From assembly GCA_016706365.1 (NCBI GenBank), contig JADJJU010000002.1:186001-250000 (forward strand): a stretch of DNA of 64,000 bases, given 5' to 3'. Below are positions 1 to 13,353 of this stretch, in pieces. Each line of letters begins with the position of its first letter. Position 1 is the first letter of the stretch. The position numbers and the translations under genes are program-made. The DNA comes from Saprospiraceae bacterium (GTDB lineage: Bacteria > Bacteroidota > Bacteroidia > Chitinophagales > Saprospiraceae). Below the pieces are notes generated by a model. The model saw nothing but the letters and a program-made list of their open reading frames with translations, was not told the origin of the DNA and ran no database searches.

Positions 1-2930
1 GTGAATGTAGGAAGTGTGTTATCACCGGAAGTGATTGTCTGAGTCGCAGTAGCAGTGTTTCCACAAAGATCAGTAGCTGTAAAGGTTCTGATAAGCGTGT
101 AGTTGTTTGCACATCCACCAGCTATTGAATCAACTGATACTGTAACGGCAGCAGTACCACAATTATCAGTTGCTGTTGCATTCTCCAGGATCACATCTTC
201 ATTACATCCTACAGAATAACTTGCAGGAACAAATGTGAATGTAGGATTAACTTCGTCAGTAACATTGATAGTTTGAGTCGCAGTAGCTGTATTACCACAA
301 AGGTCAGTAGCTGTAAATGTTCTAACAATACTGTACTCATTTACACATGATCCAGGGAATGTTGTCTGAGAAACAGTCACTGCAGCAGTTCCACAATTAT
401 CAGTTGCAGTAGCATTAGCGAATATTAATGTTTCAGTGCAATCCGCAGAATAATTTGCAGGTACAAATGTAAATTCAGGTGCAGACTCATCAGAAACGTT
501 GATGGTTTGAGTTGCAGTTGCAGTATTTCCGCAAAGATCAGTAGCTGTGAAAGTTCTAAGGATACTGAATTCCCCTGCACATACTCCTTCAGTTGTATCT
601 CTTACTTCAGTAACAGTTGCGATACCACAATTATCAGAAGCTTCTGCACCAGCAAAATTAAGTACCTCCGCACAAGTTGAATTGTAAGATACAGGTACGA
701 ATGTGAATACAGGGTTTGTTTGATCAACTACATTGATTACCTGAGTAGCGGTTCTTGTATTACCACAAAGGTCAGTAGCAGTAAATGTTCTAAGTATGCT
801 GAATTCATTTATGCATGATCCTTCTGTTGTATCTCTTACTTCAGTCACTACAGATGAACCACAGTTATCTACTGAAGTTGCAGGAGCAAATATTAGTACA
901 TCGCTGCAAGATGCAGTATAAGATACTGGAATGAAGTTGAATAATGGTGCTAAAGTATCTCTCACCTGAATGATCTGGACTGCAGTAACGGTGTTTTCAC
1001 AATCATCAGCAGCAGTGAAAGTTCTCACGATATCAAAATTATTGATGCATGAGCCTTGAACAGTATCGCGAACTTCAGTCACCAGAACCTCACCGCAAGC
1101 ATCAGTTGCAGTAGCATTTACAAAAACAACTTCGTCATCGCAAGCAATTGTGTAACCCTGAGGTACAAATGTAAAGATTGGAAGTGTGTTGTCTCCAACT
1201 GTTATAGTTTGAGTTGCTGTCGCAGTATTGCCGCAAAGATCAGTAGCTGTGAATGTTCTAAGTATGCTGAAACTACTTTCACAAATTCCAGGGATAGTAT
1301 CTCTGACTTCTGTCACAGATGCCGATCCACAATTATCAGTGGCAATAGCAGAATCAAAAGTCAATTCTACATTACAACCGGCTTCGTAACTGGCAGGTAC
1401 GAAAGTAAAGATTGGTGCTACCTCGTCCGTAATAGTAATTAGCTGTGTCGCAGTTGCAGTATTACCGCAAAGGTCAGTAGCGGTGAATGTTCTCAGGATT
1501 GAGAATTCATTGATACATGAACCATCCGTAGTATCTCTTACTTCTGTCACACTTGCAGAACCACAATTATCAGTAGCTGTAGCAGGAGCGAAATTTAACT
1601 CTGTATTACAAACCGCGCTATAATTTGCAGGCACGAATGTGAATGTCGGAGGCACTTCATCAGTCACATTAATAGTCTGTGTAGATGTAGCTGTATTTCC
1701 GCAAAGGTCAGTTGCTGTAAATGTTCTCAGGATACTGAATTCATTTGCGCAGGTACCAGGTAATGTATCTCTGGTTTCTGTAACAGTAGCGATTCCACAA
1801 TTGTCCGTAGCTAAAGCTGTCTCAAGAATCAGATCATTGTTACAAACAGCACTGAAGCTGGCAGGAACAAATGTAAAGGTTGGAGCCTCATCGTCCGTGA
1901 CAGTTATTGTACGGCTTACAGTTGCAGTATTACCACAAAGATCTGTTGCTGTAAATGTCCTGATAATTGTATACTCGTTTTCACATGTTCCCGGAACTGT
2001 GTCTCTAGCCTCAGTTACGCTTGCAGTACCACAATTGTCAGTGGCTGTAGCAGCTGTAAAGATTAGATCATCATCACATGCAGCGCTGAAGCTTGCTGGT
2101 ACAGTAACGAATGTAGGAGCAACATCATCGGTTACAGTTATTGTCTGAGCTGTAGTAGCTGTATTACCACAAACGTCAGTCGCAGTAAATGTTCTGATGA
2201 TGCTAAATTCATTCACACACGCACCTGGTAGTGTATCTCTTGATTCTGTAACTGTAGCGTTTCCACAATTATCAGAAGCTGTTGCAGGAGCGAATGTCAA
2301 CTGAGTATTGCAAACTGCAGAATAGTTAGCAGGTACAAATGTGAATACAGGTATAGTCTCATCTACTACATTGATTGTTTGCGTAGCAGTTCTGCTATTT
2401 CCACATTCGTCAGTAGCGATGAATCTTCTGATGATAGCGTATTCATTCTCGCACTGACCTGGAATAGTATCTCTTGGAGCTTCTACCACTGTAGGTATTC
2501 CACAGTTGTCAGTAGCAGTTGCAGGAGCATATGTCAATTCATCTTCGCAACTGGCAGTATAGTTTGCAGGAACGAAGTTGAAGTTTGGTGCTTCTGTATC
2601 TCTAACAAATATAGTATGAGAAGCAGTTGATGAGTTACCACACTCATCAGTTGCAGTAAATGTTCTGATGATATCAAAATTATATACACAAAGTCCAGGT
2701 ACAGTATCTCTCACTTCTGTGATAGTTACTACTGTACAATTGTCTACCGCAACAGCTGTCTGATAAATCACTTCTTCATCACACTCTGCAGTTACATTAG
2801 CAGGGACAAATGTGAATTCCGGACCTTCTGTGTCTATGATTGTGATCAATTGACTAGCAGTAGTTTCATTTCCACAAGCATCAGTAGCTACACAAGTTCT
2901 CTGGAGAATTTCAGTACAAGGTTCAGGGAA
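1..2930 (-). repeat. Array of 13 HYR-type modules, 234-bp period
   Basis: The block encoding DLCGN (plus strand: ccacaaag-tcagtagctg) recurs near 61, 292, 529, 763, 998, 1231, 1466, 1702, 1935, 2168, 2403, 2638 and 2872, a spacing of 231-237 bp (77-79 codons). Modules are diverged from each other, unlike the block at 5.5-7.4 kb. Confidence 0.85.
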
Positions 2931-5900
2931 TTCATTAAGGCATTCCAATTCAAAATTGAAGTCTGAAGCCACGCTGAATCTTTGATAAGATTGTCCCAGA
3001 TATTGTATGTTTCCAGTGTACTTCATCCATCCACCAAAACCAAATGAGGTTGTGAATGCATTTCCACCGTATCCATACTGGAATCCATAAGTATAATTAG
3101 CTGGCATGTGAACAAGAGACAGGGATGAACCTGCGTATGCTCTGATACCAGTCAAAGTATTTGATTTAGTATCGTCCATCTCATAATAAAGCATGTCCTG
3201 GTAGAAATCTCCGGAAATGTGTTCATACTTATATGATCTCCCTAATGCTGACCACTCTTCCCATGTTCTTGCATTTCTGAACCATACATCGATTTCCCAC
3301 GCAAGGTCAGCATTGCTGTGATGTGTCATGATACCAGTAAGATGAGCTGTTCCATCATTAAAACGTTCAAACTGTGCTTGTTCCACACTGAAATAAGCAT
3401 CCGGTGTACCAGGCATATTCTGGAACCATCCGATTCTAGGTGCAGGTTCGCCAAATTCAGGATCAGCTGTAAAGTCCATATCTAGTACATCACAAACAGC
3501 ATCACCAGGAAGTTCTTCCAGTTCTGTTTCTGTACATACTACTGTAGGGTCTCCACAATTATCTGTAGCAGCGAAAGGAACAAATTCAGGTAATACATCA
3601 TTGCAATTGAATACCAGATCCGCAGGCACATCAATGAAGATAGGTGCAATTGAATCATGAACATTTATAGATTGAGTAGCCGTTGCAGTATTTCCGCAAA
3701 GATCTGTAGCAGTAAACGTTCTGACAATTGTAAAGGCATTTGCACATTCACCAGGAACTGTATCTCTGGCTTCAGTTACCGCTGCAGTACCACAGTTATC
3801 TGTGGCAGTAGCAGGAGTATAAACAAGCTGCTCTTCACAAGATGCATTGTAGTTAGCAGGAACAAATGTGAAAGTAGGAGCTACTTCGTCAGTCACATTA
3901 ATAGTCTGCGTTGCAGTTCTTGTATTTCCGCAAATGTCAGTTGCAGTGAATGTTCTCAAAATAGAGAATTCATTTACACAAGACCCATCAATAGTATCTC
4001 TTACTTCAGTTACGTTTGCGATTCCACAGTTGTCTGTAGCAGTCGCAGCTGCAAATGTCAGCTCAGTGTTACAAACTGCAGAATAGTTAGCAGGAACAAA
4101 AGTGAATGTAGGGGCCACTTCGTCAGTTACAGTTATTGTTTGTGTAGCTGTTGCAGTATTTCCACAAAGATCAGTTGCAGTGAATATTCTCAGGATTGAG
4201 AATTCATTTACACATTGACCATCAGTAGTATCTCTTACTTCAGTAACAACTGCAGTTCCACAATTGTCAGTAGCAGTTGCTGCTGCAAATGTTAGTTCAG
4301 TATTGCAAACTGCAGAGTAGTTAGCAGGAACAAATGAGAATGTAGGTGCTACTTCATCTGTCACAGTTATAGTCTGTGTTGCAGTTGCAGTATTTCCACA
4401 AAGATCAGTAGCTGTGAATGTTCTAAGGACAGAGAATTCATTAGCACATACTCCATCTGTAGTATCTCTAACTTCTGTTACAGTTGCTACTCCACAATTG
4501 TCAGTAGCAGTCGCAGGAGCAAATACTAAAGTTGCACTGCAAGGAGCGGAATAGTTAGCAGGTACGAATGTGAATGTAGGATTTACTTCATCAGTCACTG
4601 TTATTGTTTGAGTTGCAGTCGCTGTATTACCGCAAAGGTCAGTAGCTGTAAATGTTCTCAGAATTGTGAATTCATTTGCACAGCTACCATCCGTAGTATC
4701 TCTTACTTCAGTAACGTTTGCTATTCCACAATTATCTGTAGCTGTTGCAAGAGCAAAAGTTAATACATCATCACAAACTGCAGTATAGCTGGCTGGCACA
4801 AATGTAAAGCTTGGAGCTACTTCGTCAGTTATCGTGATAGTCTGGACTGCCGTTGTAGTATTACCACAAAGGTCCGTAGCAGTGAATGTTCTTCTGATAG
4901 AGAATTCATTTGCACAATTACCATCTATAGTATCTCTCAGTTCTGTTACAGAAGCAGTTCCACAGTTGTCAGTTGCAGTTGCCGGAGCAAAAGTCAGTTC
5001 AGTATTGCATACTGCAGAGTAGCTCGCCGGTACAAAAGTAAATGTAGGAGCAACTTCATCTGTTACATTAATAGTCTGTGTCGCAGTTCTTGTGTTTCCA
5101 CATAAGTCAGTAGCTGTGAATGTTCTCAAAATTGAGAATTCATTTGCACAAACTCCATCAGTAGTATCTCTCACTTCTGTTACTATTGCATTTCCACAAT
5201 TGTCAGTAGCGGTTGCTGCTGCAAAAGTTAATTCAGTATTGCATACCTGAGAATAACTTGCTGGTACGAATGTGAATGTTGGAGCAATTTCATCTGTCAC
5301 AGTAATAATCTGTGTTGCAGTTGCGGTATTTCCGCAAAGGTCAGTAGCAGTGAATGTTCTCAATATGGTGAATTCATTTACACATTGACCATCTGTAGTA
5401 TCTCTCACTTCAGTGACTGCTGCTGTTCCACAGTTATCTGTAGCAAGTGCCAGGGCGAAATTTAAAGTTGTTTCACATGATGCTGTATAATTTGCAGGCA
5501 CAAAAGTAAATGTAGGAGCTACTTCATCTGTCACATTTATAGTCTGTGTTGCAGTTGCTGTATTTCCACAAAGATCAGTAGCTGTGAATGTTCTCAGAAT
5601 TGAGAATTCATTCGCACAAACTCCATCTGTTGTGTCTCTCACTTCTGTCACTGTTGCAATTCCACAGTTGTCTGTAGCAAGTGCAAGTGCGAAATTTAAA
5701 GTTGTTTCACATGATACTGTATAATTAGCAGGCACAAATGTGAAAGTAGGATTCACCTCATCAATAATATTGATGGTCTGTGTAGCCGTTCTTGCATTTC
5801 CGCAAAGGTCAGTAGCCGTGAATGTTCTTATAATGGTATATTCATTAGCACAAAGTCCTGGAAGTGTGTCGCTAACTTCAGTCACTACTGGAATTCCACA

Positions 5901-8900
5901 ATTATCCGTTGCTGTTGCAGGAACCAGAGTAAGGATGTCGCTGCAAGAAGCAGTAAATCCACCAGGGATAAATGTGAACAATGGAGCTAATGTATCTCTT
6001 ACAACTATCGTTTGAGTAGCTGTAGAAGTGTTGCCACAAAGGTCAGTAGCTGTAAAGGTTCTTACTATATCGAAGTTGTATAAGCAACTTCCTAAAATAG
6101 TGTCTCTCACTTCTGTAACCGCTGCAGTTCCGCAGTTATCGGTTGCAGTTGCATCCTGATAAATAACTGTATCATCGCATGCGATACTATAACCTGCAGG
6201 TACAAATGTAAATGTAGGAGCTACTTCATCTGTTACAGAAATAGTCTGAGTCGCAGTCGAAGTATTTCCACATAAGTCAGTAGCAGTGAATGTTCTCAGG
6301 ATTGAGTATTCATTAGCGCAAACTCCATCTGTAGTATCTCTTACTTCAGTCACTGTTGCTGTTCCACAATTGTCTGTAACGATAGCCTCAGCAAAAGTTA
6401 ATTCAGTATTACATACCTGAGAATAACTTGCAGGTACAAATGTGAATGTAGGTGCTACTTCATCTGTCACAGTTATAGTCTGTGTTGCAGTTGCAGTATT
6501 TCCACAAAGATCAGTAGCTGTGAATGTTCTCAGAATTGAGAATTCATTCATACAAACTCCATCTGTTGTGTCTCTCACTTCTGTCACTGTTGCAATTCCA
6601 CAGTTGTCTGTAGCAAGTGCAAGTGCGAAATTTAAAGTTGTTTCACAGGATACTGTATAATTAGCAGGCACAAATGTGAAAGTAGGATTCACCTCATCAA
6701 TAATATTGATGGTCTGTGTAGCTGTTCTTGCATTTCCGCAAAGGTCAGTAGCCGTGAATGTTCTTATAATGGTATATTCATTAGCACAAAGTCCTGGAAG
6801 TGTGTCGCTAACTTCAGTCACTACTGGAATTCCACAATTATCCGTTGCTGTTGCAGGAACCAGAGTAAGGATGTCGCTGCAAGAAGCAGTAAATCCACCA
6901 GGGATAAATGTGAACAATGGAGCTAATGTATCTCTTACAACTATCGTTTGAGTAGCGGTAGAAGTGTTGCCACAAAGGTCAGTAGCTGTAAAGGTTCTTA
7001 CTATATCGAAATTGTATAAACAACTTCCTAAAATAGTGTCTCTCACTTCTGTAACCGCTGCAGTTCCGCAGTTATCAGTTGCAGTTGCATCCTGATAAAT
7101 AACTGTATCATCGCATGCGATACTATAACCTGCAGGTACAAATGTGAATGTAGGAGGAACTTCATCTGTTACAGAAATAGTCTGAGTCGCAGTCGAAGTA
7201 TTTCCACATAAATCAGTAGCTGTGAATGTTCTCAGGATTGAGTATTCATTAGCGCAAACTCCATCTGTAGTATCTCTTACTTCAGTCACTGTTGCTGTTC
7301 CACAATTGTCTGTAACGATAGCCTCAGCAAAAGTTAATTCAGTATTACATACCTGAGAATAACTTGCAGGTACAAATGTGAATGTAGGAGCTACTTCATC
7401 TGTAACATTTATAATCTGTGTGGCAGTTGCTGTATTTCCACAAAGGTCAGTAGCTGTGAATGTTCTCAGGATTGAGAATTCATTTGCACAAACTCCATCT
7501 GTAGTGTCTCTCACTTCTGTCACAGTTGCAATTCCACAGTTGTCAGTAGCAATTGCAGGCGCAAATACCAGGGTAGTATTACATACCTGAGAATAATTAG
7601 CAGGTACAAATGTGAAGGTTGGAGCGATCTCATCTGTAACAGTTATAGTCTGAGTTGCAGTGGCTGTGTTTCCACAAAGGTCAGTAGCTGTGAATGTTCT
7701 CAGAATTGAATATTCATTAGCACAAACTCCATCAGTTGTATCTCTCACTTCAGTTACAACTGCATTTCCACAATTGTCTGTTGCAATTGCAAGCGCAAAA
7801 GTCAAAGTTGTTTCACATGAAGCTGTATAATTTGCCGGTACAAATGTGAATGTAGGATTCACTTCGTCAGTCACCGTGATTGTCTGAGTAGCTGTAGCTG
7901 TATTTCCGCAGAGGTCAGTAGCTGTGAATGTTCTCAGAATCGAGAATTCATTTTCACACTGACCATAAGTAGTGTCTCTTACTTCTGTCACATTTGCAGT
8001 TCCACAATTGTCGGTAGCAGTTGCCAATGCATATGTAAGCACTTCTTCGCATGATGCAGTATAGTTTGCAGGAACAAATGTGAAGGTTGGAGCTACTTCG
8101 TCAATCACAAAAATAGTTTGTGTTGCAGTTGATGTATTTCCACAAATGTCAGTAGCAGTGAATGTTCTCAGGATAGAGAATTCATTGGCACAAACTCCAT
8201 CTGTAGTATCTCTGACTTCTGTTACGATTGCAATTCCACAATTGTCAGTAGCAGTTGCAGGTACAAAAGTCAATACCGTATTACATACCTGAGAGTAGTT
8301 TGCCGGAACAAAAGTGAATACAGGATTTGTATCGTCAACTACATTAATAGTTTGTGTTACAGAAGTGCTATTTCCACAATCATCTGTAGCTACAAAAGTT
8401 CTGATAATTGTAAATTCATTTACACAATTTCCAGGGATTGTATCTCTTGGAGATTCAACCACAACTGCAGTTCCGCAATTGTCAACGGCTGTAGGAGTTG
8501 TATATGTAAGTACATCTTCACAGCTTGCAGTATAGTTAGCAGGAACATTCTGGAATACAGGGGCATCAACGTCTCTCACAGAAATTGTTTGAGTAGCTGT
8601 GTTTTCATTTCCGCACTCATCTACTACAGTAAATGTTCTTACGATGTCATAATTGTAAGCACAAGTTCCCGGTATTGTATCTCTAGTCTCAGTGATTTCA
8701 GCAAAGCTACAGTTATCTTCAGCAGTAGCTGCATCGTAAACAACAGCTACATCACAGTCAGTAGTATAATTTGCAGGAACATATGTAAATTCAGGTGCAG
8801 TTTCATCTATCAATGTAATAATTTGCTGAGCTGTAGATTGATTTCCACAAGCATCTGTTGCAACACAAGTTCTGATCAATAAATCAGCACATTCTCCTCT

Positions 8901-9774
8901 TAAATCATCACCGCAATTCATCTCAAAATTGAAGTCTGCTGCTACACTGAATCTAGGATGATTTTGGCCATTGTAAACAATATTGCCTGAATATTTCATC
9001 CATCCACCAAATCCAAAGGCAGTTGTGAAAGCATTTCCACCTTCGCCATATTGGAAACCATAAGTATAATCTGCCGGCATATGAACTACAGTAAGCGCTG
9101 AGCCTGCATAGTCTCTGATACCGGTTAATGTATTATTTTTTGTATCATCCATTTCAAAGTAAAGCATATCCTGGTAATAGTCTCCTGAAATCTGCTCATA
9201 CTTATATGATCTGCCTAAGGCTGACCATTCAGCCCAGGTTCTTGCGTTTCTGAACCAAATATCAATCTCCCATGCAAGATCAGGATTGCTGTGGTGAGTC
9301 ATAACACCTGTAAGGTGAGCAGTTCCATCACCGAATTGCATAAAATTAGCCTGTTCTACACTGAAATAAGCATCAGGTGTTCCCGGCATATTCTGGAACC
9401 ATCCCATTCTTGGTGCAGGCTCCTGTGAATAGTCCATATTCAGAACTTCACATTCCTGGAATCCTTCTAATGCTTCCATTTCTGTTTCTTCGCAAACTAC
9501 TGTAGGATCTCCACAGTTGTCAGTAGCGGTAAATGGCACAAATGCAGGAATGTCATCAGCACAATCAAATACAAGATCCGCAGGTACGTTAACAAATACC
9601 GGCGCTATTATATCATTTATACTGATTGACTGTGTAGCTGTAGAAGTGTTGCCACAAAGATCAGTAGCAGTGAATGTTCTAACGATTACATATTCATTTG
9701 CACAGGTTCCAGGAACAGTATCTCTGGATTCAGTAACATTTGCATTTCCGCAGTTGTCAGCAGCTGTTGCATTT
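1..9774 (-). CDS. Giant HYR-repeat surface protein, C-proximal segment (partial, runs off left edge)
   Basis: The minus-strand frame stays open from the frame break near 9775 to the left edge. It encodes about 36 tandem modules of ~78 residues with the core TATDLCGNTATATQTI, then D(E)xAPTFTYVPANYT, a C-rich strand and TDNCG; this resembles the HYR (hyalin repeat) immunoglobulin-like fold of bacterial adhesins. Two ~185-residue lectin-like modules interrupt the array (about 2938-3495 and 8896-9450), each preceded by a CVATDACGN-type module. It is the continuation of the gene starting at 17238; the frame differs by one register from the segment above 9775. The C-terminus, where a T9SS sorting domain would be expected, lies outside the window. 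The regular cysteines suggest disulfides or metal-stabilised loops in an extracellular stalk. The adhesin role is inferred from family architecture only. Confidence 0.8.
3500..8885 (-). repeat. Array of about 23 HYR-type modules, 234-bp period
   Basis: DLCGN-encoding blocks recur from about 3692 to 8848 every ~234 bp, with no lectin-like module between them. The array is flanked by lectin-like modules at both ends (about 2938-3495 and 8896-9450). It contains the recent four-module tandem duplication. Confidence 0.85.
5521..7392 (-). repeat. Recent tandem duplication of a four-module (936-bp) block
   Basis: 5521-6456 and 6457-7392 align without gaps at an offset of 936 bp (4 x 234), with only scattered substitutions. 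The stretch 5740-6015 matches 6676-6951 almost base for base, including in the antisense frame. Module order and linker lengths are identical, so the frame is preserved. Confidence 0.85.
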
Positions 9775-12137
9775 TCATTGAGTAGCAGTTGCAGTATTTC
9801 CGCAAAGGTCGGTTGCAGTGAAGATTCTCACGATGCTCATCTCATTTGGACAATTTCCTGGGATCGTATCTCTTGCTTCAGTTATACTTGCTGTTCCACA
9901 ATTATCAGTTGCTGTAGCATTTTCAAAAGTCAGTGTAGTATTACATGTTGCAGAATAATTTGCAGGAACATATGTAAATGTAGGAGCAACCTCATCCGTG
10001 ATTGTAATGGTTTGAGAAGTCGTCGCAGTATTTCCGCATAAGTCAGTAGCTGTGTATGTTCTCATGATGCTTGATTCATTTGGACAATTTCGAGGATTGT
10101 ATCTCACCTCAGTTACAGAAGCAGTTCCGCAGTTATCAGTTGCAGTAGCAGGTGCTAAGACCAGCACATTGCTACATACTTCAGTATAGTTTGCAGGAAC
10201 AAAAGTAAATGTAGGAGCTATTTCATCTGTGATAGTTATTGCCTGTGTTGCAGTTGCAGTATTTCCGCAAACATCTGTTGCTGTGAAGGTTCTTACTATT
10301 ATGTACTCATTTTCACAAACTCCATCTGTAGTATCTCTGCTTTCACTTACTAATGCATTACCACAATTGTCAGTCGCAAATGCCGGAGCATATGTAAGTG
10401 TTTCTTCGCAGGAAGCTGCATAGTCTGCAGGAACTGAGGTGAATGTTGGGTTAATTTCATCAACAAATATTAAAGTTCTTGTCACTGTTGTTTGATTTCC
10501 GCAAACATCAGTTGCAATGTATGTTTCAATTGCTTCTACTCCACAATGTCCTATAACAGATGGAAGAATTGTTTGTATATCAATAGGTCCATCACAGTTA
10601 TCTGTGAATGTTGGTACATATACAGGTATGATATCACCACAGTTCACAATTACATTTGCCGGAGGATTTGTATTAACCGGAGGAGTATTATCAACCACAG
10701 TAATTGTTTGAGTGGAGGTAGCAACGTTTCCGCAAAGATCTGTTGCAGTAAAGGTTCTTACAATCAAATATCTGTTGGCACAGTTACCTTCAATTGTATC
10801 TCTTGATTCAGTAACATTGGCAATTCCACAATTATCAGTGGCAGTTGCATTTTCAAAAGTTAATGTCTCTTCACATGATGCAGTATAATTTGCAGGAACA
10901 TAAGTAAATGTTGGAGCAGTATTATCTACAACTGTGATCGTTTGGTATGCAAATGATTCATTTCCACACTCGTCTACTGCTCTGAATGTACGAGTGATTA
11001 CATATCTGTTAACACAGTTTCCTTCAATTGTATCTCTTGGTAATTCCGTTACTATTGCATTGCTGCAAGCATCTGTTGCTGAAGCTGTTTCATAAACCAA
11101 TACATCCTCACAATCTGCAGTATAATTTGCAGGAACATATGAAAATACAGGAGCTACATCATCAGTGATAACAATCGTCTGAGTTTTGCTGGATGAATTT
11201 CCACATGCATCTGTTGCAACGCATGTTCTAACCAATACATCAGCACATTGAGGGATTTGCTCAGTACAGCCAAGGTTCAGGTTGAAGTCCGCTTGTACAT
11301 TACTTCTGTTCAATGTTTGACCATTGTAGTGAATTTGTCCACTGTATTTCATCCATCCTCCGAAACCGAAATCAGATGTGAATACATTACCCCAATTTCC
11401 AAGTTGGAAACCTTTCATAAAATCACCAGGAGTGTGCGCAACTGTAAGGTTAGATCCTGCATAAGCCCTGATACCTGTAAAAGTATTAGCCTGAGTTGGA
11501 TCCATCTCATAATAAGTCAAATTTTGATATGCATTTCCTCCGCCAGATGTCATATATGTTCTACCAAGCGCAGACCACTGTGTCCAGTTACGTGCGTTTC
11601 TGAAATGTACTTCAAACTCCCAGGCTAAATCTGCATTTGTAGTATGGGACATTACTCCTGTAATTTTCGCAGTACCATCTCCAAAACGGATAAATTCAGC
11701 TGATTCTACTTTGAAGTAATTGTTGGCTGCTCCCGGCATTTGCTCCATATAAAGAATCCGTGGGAAGTTCTCTCCACCGGCAGCCATATTGTTTACATCA
11801 CAGAATTGTACACCTTCCAATGCTTCTATAGTTGTTTCTTCGCAAACTACTGCAGGATTACCGCAATTGTCTGTTGCACTAAATGGTACAAATTCAGGAA
11901 TTGTAGTTGAACAAGTAATAGTCAATGATTCCTGGATAGCAGCGAATATCGGTGCCTCATCATCAGTTACTACTATTGTTTGTGAAGCAGTTGCAGTATT
12001 TCCACAGACATCAGTTGCTGTGAAAGTTCTTACTATGATAAATTCATTTGCACAGTTTCCATCAATTGTATCTCTTGATTCGTGTACCAGTGCATTTCCA
12101 CAATTGTCAGTAGCGAATGCTGGTGCATATGTAAGTG
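9775..12137 (-). CDS. Giant HYR-repeat surface protein, middle segment
   Basis: Same gene as the flanking segments. From the N-terminal side it holds one HYR module, a lectin-like module (about 11262-11815; core FGDGTAKITGVMSHTT and FGFGGWMKYSG), then six to seven HYR-like modules, one of them a divergent type with the pattern NPPANVIVNCGDIIPVY. The frame ends in TGA at 9775-9777 directly after ATATQ, exactly where a neighbouring module would continue TITVTDE; this is a junction artefact or recombination point, not a natural C-terminus. An apparent start near 11925 is only an internal TTG codon (SLTITC); the frame is open upstream to about 12138, so no separate initiation is implied. Confidence 0.75.
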
Positions 12138-12831
12138 CATATCATCGCATGAATGCTGCAGGTAACCACTCTTAAGTCAATGCAACCGGTAGCTTGATTT
12201 GTCCTTCCAATGTAGGATTCTGGTCAGTTTGCATCCAGTAAAGAACTTACAGTTCTGAGTTACTGGTGGTTTTGCTTCAAACATCAGTCTGCAAACCACA
12301 GGAAGCTAAATAAATGTTTCGGATTGCTTTAGGATCTCCGAATGTCCGATAAGAATTGGAAGGATTACAGTTCTACATCTACAGGACCATCGCAATTACC
12401 GTAAATACTGTTGTTTGCAGGTGATAAGGTATTACTCCTGGTAACTGAAGCTACATAGGAAATTTCATGGGAGGATTAGTGAAGTCTTACCGCGAGTGGA
12501 GTATTATCAACTACTAAGTAACTGTTTGTAGTACATGTATTTTGAGTAGGATTAGGCAACAGAACTTATTCAATGTAGCCTGGTGCAGGTACACTTGCAA
12601 TTACAGTATATCTGTTAGCACAATTTCCGGAGGGCATGTTGATTACTGTTCCAGCTCAATTCATTAGCAATCCCGCAATTGTCGTGGCTGTGGCATTCAT
12701 AAGTTAAAGTTTAACTTCACATGAAGCAGTGTAATCTGCAGGAACATATAGTTAAACTGTCGGACGCAGTAATTACGGACTTCTATAACTGAAACTGAAA
12801 TTTTGATAGGCAAATGATTCATTGTCCACAT
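12138..12831 (-). other. Frameshift-dense tract inside the giant gene
   Basis: This tract is recognisably homologous to 10390-10975 and 14000-14580 (same order of motifs, for example the ggaggatt / gtattatcaac blocks), but it carries many small insertions and deletions in all frames and is longer than its homologues. Both edges are sharp: clean module sequence stops after the gcatatgtaagtg motif and resumes at the AVDECGN equivalent, where an extra G creates a stop at 12832. The reading frames on the two sides are in the same register. This pattern fits uncorrected long-read sequence in a repeat that polishing reads could not be placed in; a degenerate repeat block is the alternative. Confidence 0.75.
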
Positions 12832-13353
12832 TCATCCAACTGCTTTGAAAGTACGATGGATTTCATATCTGTTTACACATTCTCCATCAATTGTATCTCT
12901 TGGTAATTCTGTTACTGTTGCATTACTGCAGTAATCAGTAGCATCGGCAATTTCATAAACCAGTACATCTTCACAATTTGCTGTATAATTTGCAGGGACA
13001 TATGTAAATACAGGAGCTACATCATCAGTGATGATGATTGTTTGTGTTTTGCTGGATGAATTTCCACATGCATCTGTAGCAACACATGTTCTTACCAATA
13101 CATCGGCACATTGAGGGATCTGCTCAGCACATCCAAGGTTCATATTAAAGTCTCCCTGTTTGTTGCTTCTGTTGTAAGTCTGACCATTATAATGAATCTG
13201 ACCACTGTAGAATACCCAGCCGCTCATTCCAAAAGTATTGGTAAATGAATTGGCTTTGTAACCCACCTGAAAACCCATGTTGTAGTTAGCAGGCATGTGG
13301 GACATTGTAATATTAGAACCAGCATACGCTCTGATACCGGTTAACGTATTGGT
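12832..13353 (-). CDS. Giant HYR-repeat surface protein, segment after in-frame stop
   Basis: In the same reading frame as the segment starting at 17238, separated from it only by a TAA at 13354-13356. It starts with TNTLTGIRAYAGSNITMSHM, the second half of a lectin-like module (FGMSGWVFYSGQIHYNGQTY), then a CVATDACGNSSSKTQTI module and a HYR module ending TFKAVG at the frameshift near 12832. The first ATG (13305) lies inside the lectin-like module, so independent translation is unlikely. Treat it as part of one polypeptide if the stop is a sequencing error. Confidence 0.7.
   Translation of the reverse strand, partial: TNTLTGIRAYAGSNITMSHMPANYNMGFQVGYKANSFTNTFGMSGWVFYSGQIHYNGQTYNRSNKQGDFNMNLGCAEQIPQCADVLVRTCVATDACGNSSSKTQTIIITDDVAPVFTYVPANYTANCEDVLVYEIADATDYCSNATVTELPRDTIDGECVNRYEIHRTFKAVG

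Noticed and set aside
1..9774. Regularly spaced repeats that could be mistaken for a CRISPR or satellite array
   Set aside because: The unit is 234 bp, is protein coding on the minus strand and diverges like a protein repeat; there are no short direct repeats with unique spacers and no cas genes.
1056..10806. Many plus-strand open frames (for example 1639-2148, 3657-4199, 8352-8882) across the HYR arrays
   Set aside because: They recur with the 234-bp period and are antisense shadows of the repeat; the translations are low-complexity and have no independent starts.
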